Source of the DNA: Embleya scabrispora DSM 41855
GTDB lineage: Bacteria; Actinomycetota; Actinomycetes; Streptomycetales; Streptomycetaceae
Length of the DNA: 64,000 bases
Direction: 5' to 3'
NCBI RefSeq assembly: GCF_000372745.1
Contig: NZ_KB889689.1
Location: 1-64,000, forward strand
Shown here: positions 1 through 6,490 of the stretch, piece after piece
Layout of the letters: the number at the start of each line of letters is the position of its first letter
Position numbering within the stretch: position 1 is the first letter of the stretch
Notes under the pieces: model-generated
The model's database searches: none
What the model was told of the DNA's origin: nothing
Seen by the model: only the letters and a program-made list of their open reading frames with translations
Position numbers and translations under genes: made by a program

Positions 1-169
1 CGCTCACGTGTGTGGTCTCGGGTCGGGCGTGGGGGGTGGGTGTTTTCGCCGTCGAGGTGAGTGCGAGCGACTCGACGGGGGCGAAAGCCACCGCCGCGTT
101 CCGCTGGACCGTGAGCTGGTTCTGACCCACAGTCGAAAGGAACCGATCCGAGCGCACGACCCGAGCGAA

Positions 170-237
170 CCGGTCGCCCCCACCGGTCGCAACCAACCGG
201 CCCGAAGCAAACCGGTCGAAGCCAATCGGTCGAAACG
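170..237. repeat. Five short direct repeats, 13-15 bp apart
   Basis: The element CCGGTCG (or one-base variants CCGGCCC, TCGGTCG) starts at 170, 183, 197, 212 and 226, mostly followed by C/A and A. The near-helical spacing of 13-15 bp looks like a multi-site protein-binding array rather than coding sequence. It lies about 230 bp upstream of the LysR gene. Its function is unknown. Confidence 0.45.
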
Positions 238-255
238 CACCACCGCCGGGCAAGT

Positions 256-295
256 CGGCGCGGCGCCCGAGGCGATCGCCTCGGGCGCCGCGCCG
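256..295. terminator. 40-bp perfect palindrome, probable bidirectional terminator
   Basis: Every base from 256 to 275 pairs with its partner from 295 back to 276, centred on GCGATCGC. As RNA it would form a very stable GC hairpin with a four-base GATC loop on either strand. There is no T-tract, which is common for streptomycete terminators. It could insulate the LysR leader from transcription outside the window; an operator role is less likely given its length. Confidence 0.6.
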
Positions 296-364
296 GCCCG
301 TGCGGCCGATCCGCGTCACGTTTTCACTCGCCCCCGGCACCACGGCACACCTTGGAGGAACACC

Positions 365-469
365 ATGGTCGACAGCCACCGTGCGGTACGTCGAGCGCAA
401 GCCCGGACCCGATCGCATGATCGGGTCGTCGCGGTCCCGGCCCCGGCTGGAGGCATCGATACCCCGTGA
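365..469 (+). CDS. 34-residue leader ORF coupled to LysR-1
   Basis: ATG at 365 is preceded by a strong GGAGG (354-358). The ORF reads 34 codons, Arg- and Ala-rich, and its TGA (467-469) overlaps the GTG start (466) of the LysR gene, the classic arrangement for translational coupling. It contains a perfect 8-bp hairpin (407-426). No domain is recognisable. It may be a regulatory leader peptide rather than a functional protein. Confidence 0.45.
   Translation: MVDSHRAVRRAQARTRSHDRVVAVPAPAGGIDTP
407..426. promoter_or_regulatory. Hairpin/dyad inside the LysR-1 leader
   Basis: ACCCGATC and GATCGGGT form a perfect 8-bp inverted repeat around a 4-nt GCAT loop, ending 22 nt before the LysR Shine-Dalgarno (449-453). 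It could act as an mRNA stem modulating coupling between leader and regulator, or as an operator dyad. There is no following T-tract. Confidence 0.4.
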
Positions 470-1350
470 CCCTCCAACAGCTGCGCTACCTCATCGCCGT
501 CGCCGAACACGGCAGCATGACCGGTGCCGCACAGGAACTCTTCGTGGTCCAGCCGGCCCTGTCCCGATCGTTGCAGAGCCTCGAACGCGAGTTGAACGTG
601 GTCCTGTTCACCCGGGTCGGCCGCGGCCTCGTGCCGACGGCGGCCGGCGTGCAGGTGATCAACCTCGCGCGCAAGGTGCTGCGCGGCGTGCAGGCGATCA
701 AGGACCTCGTGCGGGTGGAGGACCCCACGCACAGCGACACCGTGCATCTCGCCGCGACCGCCACCCTCGCGATCGAGTGCACCAGCGGCCTGCTGCCCGG
801 TCTGGCCAAGCTGCACCCGGAGCTGCACATCGTGGTGGACCGACAGGACAGCCGCGAGGCGCTGTTCGCGTCGCTGCGCTCCGGCGAGACGGACATCGCG
901 CTGGTGGACCTGCCCGCACCCGGCGGCTTCGAGGTGCTGCCGCTGCGCTCGTACGAGGTGGTGCTGGTCTCGCCGAAACACACCCGCCTGTCGGATCCGG
1001 TCTCCTGGACGGAGTTGGAGGGGCTGCCGATGATCCTTCCGCCCCGCAGCAGCGCGCGGCGGGCCGACTTCGAGATGTTGTTCGCCACGGCCGGGGTGCG
1101 GCCCACGGTCGCGATGGAGACCGACGACCGCGGGGCCTGGATCCCGTGCGTGGTGGCCGGGCACGGTTCGGTGTTGTGGTATGCCGATCTGGCCCAGCCG
1201 TTCGCGTCGAGTGTGGCCGTGCGGTCGATGAGCCCACGGTTGATCAGGACGGTCGGTCTGGTACGTGGGCGCGGTCCGATCAGCCGCGAGGTGCGCGCGC
1301 TGCTCGACTACACCCGACGTCAGGGCGTGCAGGAGATGGAGTACGTGTGA
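466..1350 (+). CDS. LysR-family transcriptional regulator (LysR-1)
   Basis: 294 residues, normal LysR length. The N-terminal winged helix-turn-helix covers about residues 1-60 (MTLQQLRYLIAVAEHGSMT and the conserved ALSRSLQSLE recognition helix). The rest is the periplasmic-binding-protein-like effector domain. GTG start chosen because GGAGG lies 12 nt upstream and homology begins at the first residue. It is a clear paralog of the LysR at 18884-19771; the two bracket the lipid-synthase operon and are the best candidates for its regulators. It is convergent with the operon's last gene, with only 44 bp between them. The effector is unknown. Confidence 0.93.
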   Translation: MTLQQLRYLIAVAEHGSMTGAAQELFVVQPALSRSLQSLERELNVVLFTRVGRGLVPTAAGVQVINLARKVLRGVQAIKDLVRVEDPTHSDTVHLAATATLAIECTSGLLPGLAKLHPELHIVVDRQDSREALFASLRSGETDIALVDLPAPGGFEVLPLRSYEVVLVSPKHTRLSDPVSWTELEGLPMILPPRSSARRADFEMLFATAGVRPTVAMETDDRGAWIPCVVAGHGSVLWYADLAQPFASSVAVRSMSPRLIRTVGLVRGRGPISREVRALLDYTRRQGVQEMEYV

Positions 1351-1394
1351 GCACCCGCGGGTTCGACCCCCGATGAGGAATCGCCGGGTCCGTC

Positions 1395-2315
1395 CTACGC
1401 CACCCGGGTGCAGGGGGATCCGACCGAGGCACTGAGTACGCGCGGGGCCGGTTCGCCGGCACGGGTGTAGGTGGTCACCAGCGCTCGGCGCACGCTTGCC
1501 AGCGCGGCACCCGGCACCACCGCGATCGTGGACCCGCCCGCACCCAGCGGCCGGGCCTCGATCGCGCCCGCGGCCAGTGCGGCGCGCGCCGGCGGCGTCG
1601 GCCGGTCGGATCGGTCGGCGGCCGTGCGGTCGGCCGGCTCGGCGGATGCGACGTCGCCGGCGACCCGTCGGGGCACCGCCAACACGAACCGCAGGCCGAG
1701 CCGATCCGGGTCGAACGGTACGGGGGTCGGCTCGCCGCCGGCGTCCTCGATCAGCATGAGGTGGCCGGGCCGGGCGGACAGCGCGACCGTGCCCAGCGGC
1801 GGGTCGGTGAGCCGGGCCCGGGCCCGCCGCCCGCCGCCCGCCGCCGGGTCGTGGAAGGCCGCCTCGATCAGCGCGGCGGTGCGGGACAGCGGGACCGACG
1901 CGGACAGACCGGTGCTGTCCGGCAGGTCGGTGTGCACCAGCAGATCCAGCCCGCCCGCGCCGGTGGTGCCCGCAAGCACCGGGCGGGCCCAGTCCGGGAC
2001 CGGACCGATGTCGCCCGCCGGACCGAACTCCACGCCCTCCTCGGGCCGATCGATCGACCCCACCCGGAGCACGCCGTCGGCGCGCGGCGCGGCGGCGACC
2101 ACCACCCGCCAGGACAGCGCCACGGCGGTGCCCGGTCCGGCCCGCGAGCCGGACAGGCGCAGCACGTAGGGCGCGGACCAGACCCCGGCCGGTGGTCGGC
2201 CGAAAGCCTGGGCGAACGCGAACGGCACCAGGCGCAGCACGGGCGCCGCGCCGCGCGCGGTGGGCAACGCCGCCGCGGGCGAGGTAGGCGCCGGTGCGCT
2301 CCGCGGGCGGGTCAT
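1395..2315 (-). CDS. Degenerate galactokinase-like (GHMP) protein
   Basis: 306 residues. Start ATG at 2315 overlaps the upstream TGA (ATGA), so it is the last gene of the coupled operon. The frame matches galactokinase along its length: an AFGRPPAGVWSAP N-terminal stretch, a central LPDSTGLSASVPLSR like the ATP-binding PxGxGLSSS loop, and a C-terminal GAGGSTIAVVP like motif 3. However, the galactokinase signature R-V-N-L-I-G-E-H-T-D-Y is replaced by VLRLSGSRAG, and the third motif has lost its glycine run. Sugar phosphorylation therefore looks unlikely. It may be a sugar-binding or scaffolding pseudo-enzyme for the glycolipid pathway. Confidence 0.75.
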   Translation of the reverse strand: MTRPRSAPAPTSPAAALPTARGAAPVLRLVPFAFAQAFGRPPAGVWSAPYVLRLSGSRAGPGTAVALSWRVVVAAAPRADGVLRVGSIDRPEEGVEFGPAGDIGPVPDWARPVLAGTTGAGGLDLLVHTDLPDSTGLSASVPLSRTAALIEAAFHDPAAGGGRRARARLTDPPLGTVALSARPGHLMLIEDAGGEPTPVPFDPDRLGLRFVLAVPRRVAGDVASAEPADRTAADRSDRPTPPARAALAAGAIEARPLGAGGSTIAVVPGAALASVRRALVTTYTRAGEPAPRVLSASVGSPCTRVA

Positions 2316-4183
2316 CCCGGGTCCTTTCGGGCGAGGAGACGGTAGGCGTTGCTGGCGCCGCGCTCGCCGGCGACGCGCGCGAGCAGCGTGCCGACCGCGT
2401 CGAGCAGTACGGTCACCACGAGGCACGGCACGGACAGGGTGACCAGTGCGACGCGGCGGGCCCGGCGCAGCGGGGTCGGGCCGCCGGCGACCCACGGCAT
2501 GGCCGGGTTCGGCGCGAGCGCGGTGAGGGCCTGGGACACCGCGCCGGTGAAGTCGTTGCCCTGGTGCGCCCGACCGTGCTCGCGCGCGACGACGGTGAAC
2601 CCGCGGGCGTTGAGCGCGGCTTCCAGGTTGCGCCAGGGCATCAGGTGCTGGTGCTGGGGCTGGAACAGTGGGAGCCACAGGCCGCGCAGCAGCCGGCCGT
2701 ACCAACACTGCGGGTCGGGCAGTTCGATCAGCAGCCGGCCGCCGGGCACCAGAACCTTCGCTGCGGCGTCCAGTTCGGCGAAGGGGTCACGGGTGTGCTC
2801 CAGGTAGTGGTTCATCCCGACCACGTCGTAGCCGCCCGCCAGGTCGTCGGCCAGATCCGGGAACTGGCCGCGATACGCGGTCCGGATCCAGCCGCGCCGC
2901 TCGGCCTCCTCGACGCCGTCGCCCAGGTCGAGGCCGTCGAAGACGGTGTCCGGCAGCACGGTTCGGGCCACCACGCACATGTGTGCGTGGCCGGTGCCCA
3001 CATCCAGCCAGGCGCGCGGGGTGGCGTCGGCGGGCAGGTGTCGGCGCAGCAGTTCGGCGCGGCCCCGGTAGGTGCGCGACATGGTGCCGAACAGCGCCTC
3101 GGCGCCCGGACCGCCGAGGCCGTCGTAGAAGTCGCGGTAGTAGTACTCCAGCCCGGCGAGGGACAGGCGGGGGTTCTGGAACACGTGCGCACAGTCCCGG
3201 CAGCGCTCCAGGGTGAACCGGCCCGGTTTGCCCTGGAGGTGGTCGCCGATGCGGCTGCGTACCGCGAGCCGGGTCGAGCCGCACCACGGGCAGGTCTCCC
3301 GGCGGTCCTCGAAGAACGCGCCCAGGCCGTTCGCGACGCTGCGCGCGTACTCCGGGCGCAGTGCCGCCGGATCCATGACCGGTCCGGCCCGGCCCGGGCG
3401 GGGCCCGGACACCGCGCGCACCCAGCGCCATCCGGCCAGCACCGGCCGCAGCCCGGTGGCCCGACCCAGGTCCCGCGGGTGCACCGGCGAGCGGCCGACG
3501 ACCACCGCGAACGGCTGCACCCACATGGCCAGGAAGACCAGCGCGCCCCAGAACGGCGTGGTCACACCCGCCCCGGCGTAGGCGGCGGCCTCACCCAGGT
3601 TGCCGATCAGCGTGGGCCACACCGGAACGCCGGTCGCCCGCAGCCGGCGCTTGCGCAGCGTGGGATCGGGACGCGTCGCGGGCAGGCCCGGCGCGACCGC
3701 GTGGCCGGTGGCCCGCGCGGCGAACGGCCGCAGCCGGGCGATGAGTCGGATCAGATCGGGCGAGTCGAGGTCGATCAGCTCGGCGGCCGGTACGGCGGCG
3801 CGGCGCAACACGTCCTCGTGCACGAGCAGGGCGTGGCCCGCGCCCCGGCCGCGCGCGAGTGGGTCGCGGCGAATCCGGTCCGGGTCCAATCGGGCGAGCA
3901 GAGTGAGTAGTTCGTCGGTGGGCAGATCGCCGGGGACCAGGTCGAGCAGCAGCAGTCGGTGCTGTTCGGCGTGGGCGACGGCGGCACGGATGGTGGACTC
4001 GTCCGGGCGGACCCCGATCGCGCTCACGCAGGTCCAGGCGTCGAGCGGCCGGTCGTCGGTGGGCGGATCGGCCGGCGAGGGCAGTGCGCGCAGCCGGCGG
4101 CGCAGCGTACGGGTGCCGCCCAGCAGGCCGAGGCCGATCAGCAGGGCGAGCCACGGGAACGGGCCGGCGACGGGGTTCAGCAC
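2312..4183 (-). CDS. Membrane-anchored methyltransferase with N-terminal GT-like region
   Basis: 623 residues. GTG start at 4183 overlaps the TGA of the glycosyltransferase. Residues about 8-25 form one membrane segment and about 215-240 another. The region between them resembles a decayed membrane glycosyltransferase, but I cannot name it securely. From about residue 270 a class I SAM methyltransferase follows: a zinc ribbon (CPWC...CRDC, about 298-328), then the glycine motif WLDVGTGHAH (about 388), NHYLEH and a VLVPGGRLLIELP strand. A last hydrophobic helix sits near residues 580-600. ATG 3376 could start a methyltransferase-only product. A role in methylating the lipid or its sugar is inferred from the operon. 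Confidence 0.8.
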   Translation of the reverse strand: MLNPVAGPFPWLALLIGLGLLGGTRTLRRRLRALPSPADPPTDDRPLDAWTCVSAIGVRPDESTIRAAVAHAEQHRLLLLDLVPGDLPTDELLTLLARLDPDRIRRDPLARGRGAGHALLVHEDVLRRAAVPAAELIDLDSPDLIRLIARLRPFAARATGHAVAPGLPATRPDPTLRKRRLRATGVPVWPTLIGNLGEAAAYAGAGVTTPFWGALVFLAMWVQPFAVVVGRSPVHPRDLGRATGLRPVLAGWRWVRAVSGPRPGRAGPVMDPAALRPEYARSVANGLGAFFEDRRETCPWCGSTRLAVRSRIGDHLQGKPGRFTLERCRDCAHVFQNPRLSLAGLEYYYRDFYDGLGGPGAEALFGTMSRTYRGRAELLRRHLPADATPRAWLDVGTGHAHMCVVARTVLPDTVFDGLDLGDGVEEAERRGWIRTAYRGQFPDLADDLAGGYDVVGMNHYLEHTRDPFAELDAAAKVLVPGGRLLIELPDPQCWYGRLLRGLWLPLFQPQHQHLMPWRNLEAALNARGFTVVAREHGRAHQGNDFTGAVSQALTALAPNPAMPWVAGGPTPLRRARRVALVTLSVPCLVVTVLLDAVGTLLARVAGERGASNAYRLLARKDPG

Positions 4184-5340
4184 AGCTTCTCCAAACGGTC
4201 GGCGGCCGCGCCGGCGCCGCCGGCCGCGGCGAACGAGGCGCGCACCCGGTGGGCGCCCGCGCGCAGTTCGGGACGATCCAGCGCGTCGGTGACGGCCGCG
4301 CGCAGTTCGGGTACGTGCGCGCGGCCGAAGCGCACCCGGACCCCGGCGCCCGCGGCCACCACCTGGCGGGCCACGATCGGCTGGTCGTCGCGGATCGGCG
4401 CGAGCACCAGCGGCAGGCCGAACGCGAGCGCCTCGCACACGGTGTTGTGGCCGCCGTGCGTGACCACCGCGTCCAGGTGCGGGAGCAGCGCGAGTTGCGG
4501 GATGTACTCGCGGACCAGCACGTGCTCGGCGGGTTCGCCGGCCAGCCGCTCGGGCGCGGCCAGAATCAGCTGGAGCCGATCGGCGAGCGGTCGGGTGGCG
4601 GCCACCACGGCCGGATAGAACCGGTCGCCGGCCTCGCGGTTGAGCGTGCCGAGGGTGACCAGGACCCGGCGTCGGCGCGGGTCGAGCCGATCCCACGGAA
4701 AGTCCACCGCCGCCGGTCTGGGACCGAACGCGGGGCCCACGTAGCAGTGGTGGGCCGGGACCGGCTCGGTCAGGCCGACCAGTTCGGGGGTGGAGAAGAC
4801 CAGCACGAGCCGTGCGGAGAAGCGCGGATCGCAGTCGGCGGGCACACCGGCGGCGACCGCGGCCTCGGCGATCCGGGCCCGCACCCAGTCGGCGACCTTC
4901 GGGAACCCCAGCAGCGGCCGGGTGAACTCGGCCGAGGTGGTCGCCGAGGTCGCCCACGGCACGCCGGCCCGAACCGCGGCGAACGCGCCGGCGAAGGTCT
5001 GCTGGTCGGCCACGAGCACGTCCGGGCGGTAGCCGGCCACGGCCGCCGTGACGCCGGGCAACATCGCGTGCGCGAGTGGGACCAGCGTCTGCTCGACCAG
5101 GAAGCGCAGCGCGGACACCCCGCGCAGCCGTTGCCAGTTCGCGTGCAGCGCGGCATAGCCACCGGCGGGATCCGGCGCATCGCCGGTGGCGAACAGCCGG
5201 GCGCCGAGCGGGAGCAGCTCCAGGATCTCGGGCGGCCCGCACCACACCACTTCGTGCCCGCGCTCGACGAGCGCGGCGGCGACCGCGACGGTGGGGTTGA
5301 CGTGCCCGGTGAACGGCGGGACCACGAACATGAATCTCAT
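4177..5340 (-). CDS. GT1-family (MGT/UGT-like) glycosyltransferase
   Basis: 387 residues, normal for macrolide/carotenoid-type GT1 enzymes. The N-terminal Rossmann fold carries FTGHVNPTVAVAAAL. The C-terminal donor-binding domain has VVTHGGHNTVCEALAFGLPLVL followed by DDQPIVARQVVAAGAGVRV, the usual nucleotide-sugar site (HGGxxT present). The start overlaps the stop of the alpha/beta hydrolase (ATGA). It probably glycosylates the acyl chain or polyketide made by the two PKS genes upstream. Donor sugar and acceptor cannot be read from sequence. Confidence 0.9.
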   Translation of the reverse strand: MRFMFVVPPFTGHVNPTVAVAAALVERGHEVVWCGPPEILELLPLGARLFATGDAPDPAGGYAALHANWQRLRGVSALRFLVEQTLVPLAHAMLPGVTAAVAGYRPDVLVADQQTFAGAFAAVRAGVPWATSATTSAEFTRPLLGFPKVADWVRARIAEAAVAAGVPADCDPRFSARLVLVFSTPELVGLTEPVPAHHCYVGPAFGPRPAAVDFPWDRLDPRRRRVLVTLGTLNREAGDRFYPAVVAATRPLADRLQLILAAPERLAGEPAEHVLVREYIPQLALLPHLDAVVTHGGHNTVCEALAFGLPLVLAPIRDDQPIVARQVVAAGAGVRVRFGRAHVPELRAAVTDALDRPELRAGAHRVRASFAAAGGAGAAADRLEKLC

Positions 5341-6182
5341 CGGCCGACCCCGGCCCGGGTGTCGGCCGACTCGTGCCGCGGCAGCCAGTCGAGCACTGCG
5401 TCCAGCACGGGAGCGGTGGCCTCGCGCAGCACGGTGTGCGCGACGCCGGGCAGCACGGTGAGCGTGCAGTCGGCCAAAAGCGCGGCCAATCGCCGGGCGG
5501 GTGCCGCGAGTTCGGACAGCTCGCCGTAGAGCGCCAGGACCGGGCAGGCCAGGTCGGCCAGTTCGTCCGGGTCCGGTGCGCGCAGCAGGGTGACGTCCTC
5601 GATCAGGGTGGTGCCGTTCAGGAGCGCGTCGGCGCCGGCCCGCAGGCGGGCCGCCTTGCGCGCGGGCCCGGTGGGGAGTCGGTCCGGTCCGGGATGGGAC
5701 TCCAGGCCCAGCGCGGCCAGGTTGAGCGTGTTCGCCATCTCCTCGACCCAGCCGCCCGCGTACGGTTCGGAGTCGGCCGGCAGGTCCAGGCACTGGCCCT
5801 CGATCAGCACCAGGCTTGCGACCAGGTCGGGCCGGGTCCGGGCGGCGTGCAGCGCGATCAGGCCGCCGAAGCTGTTGCCGACCAGGTGTACCGGAGTCGC
5901 CACGTCGCACGCCTTCAGCAGCGCGGCCAGGTCGGCGACCGCGGTGTCCGGGTCGTATCCGGTCCGGGGCCGCTCGGTGCGGCCGTGTCCGCGCTGGTCG
6001 TAGAGCACGACCTCGGAGCCCGCGCGGGCGATCGGCGCGGCCAGCGTGTAGTAGAAGCTGGAGAGGTTGTCCAGGACCAGGCCGTGCAGGAAGACCACCG
6101 GCGTGCGAAGTGCGGGTCGGTCGGCGGGTGCCGGCAACCGCTGGACGTGAAAGCGCAGGCCGTTCGCGTACACCTCGCTCAT
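5337..6182 (-). CDS. Alpha/beta-hydrolase (probable chain-releasing thioesterase)
   Basis: 281 residues. Oxyanion region FLHGLVLDN (31-39), strand/turn YDQRGHGRTE (61-70), nucleophile elbow GNSFGG with Ser104, and a C-terminal GVAHTVL with the catalytic His form a full hydrolase triad frame. The ATG overlaps the stop of the ACP gene. No other thioesterase or reductive-release domain exists in either PKS, so this enzyme is the natural candidate for product release. It could instead be an editing or tailoring esterase. Confidence 0.85.
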   Translation of the reverse strand: MSEVYANGLRFHVQRLPAPADRPALRTPVVFLHGLVLDNLSSFYYTLAAPIARAGSEVVLYDQRGHGRTERPRTGYDPDTAVADLAALLKACDVATPVHLVGNSFGGLIALHAARTRPDLVASLVLIEGQCLDLPADSEPYAGGWVEEMANTLNLAALGLESHPGPDRLPTGPARKAARLRAGADALLNGTTLIEDVTLLRAPDPDELADLACPVLALYGELSELAAPARRLAALLADCTLTVLPGVAHTVLREATAPVLDAVLDWLPRHESADTRAGVGR

Positions 6183-6490
6183 CGGGTACCGCCGACGGCC
6201 TCGGAGCGAGTGCAGGCCGCGATGTGGTTCACCAGCCGGCCGACGGTCATCGCCATGATCTCCTCGATCTCCAGGTCGGCGAGGAAGGCGATGAAGTCGA
6301 CCCGGTCGCCGTAGCGCTCCTGGAGCCGTCCGGCCAGGGCGACGAACTCGATGCTCTCCAGCGCCAGATCGTCGTCGAAGCCGCTGTCGGCGGTGATCTC
6401 GGCGGCGATCAGCAGTTCCTCGCCGACGATCTCGGCCAGCATCCCGGCGACCTCGGCCAGGATCCGGTCGGCGTGCGGGTCCGCGCTCAT
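6179..6490 (-). CDS. Stand-alone acyl carrier protein
   Basis: 103 residues, acidic, typical ACP size plus a short tail. The phosphopantetheine site is Ser46 in DDDLALESIEFVAL. The ATG start overlaps the PKS2 stop (ATGA), and the stop overlaps the hydrolase start. PKS1 carries only one internal ACP, so this free carrier may be a second chain-extension or transfer carrier, or the one recognised by the hydrolase. The C-terminal PPTase of PKS2 is a likely activating enzyme. Confidence 0.92.
   Translation of the reverse strand: MSADPHADRILAEVAGMLAEIVGEELLIAAEITADSGFDDDLALESIEFVALAGRLQERYGDRVDFIAFLADLEIEEIMAMTVGRLVNHIAACTRSEAVGGTR

Larger units (their letters stand above)
1..364. other. Intergenic region, no recognised gene
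   Basis: No open frame here has convincing protein character; those present are low-complexity arginine/proline-rich shadows. The stretch holds a set of short direct repeats (170-237) and a long perfect palindrome (256-295), listed separately. A Shine-Dalgarno GGAGG at 354-358 begins the leader ORF of the LysR gene. Confidence 0.6.

Noticed and set aside
170..237. A replication origin or plasmid iteron set
   Set aside because: No replication protein gene or AT-rich unwinding region is nearby; an operator-like array is the simpler reading.
4184..5245. N-terminal extension of the methyltransferase frame to 5245
   Set aside because: It overlaps the GT1 gene entirely; GTG 4183, coupled to the GT1 stop, is a better start.
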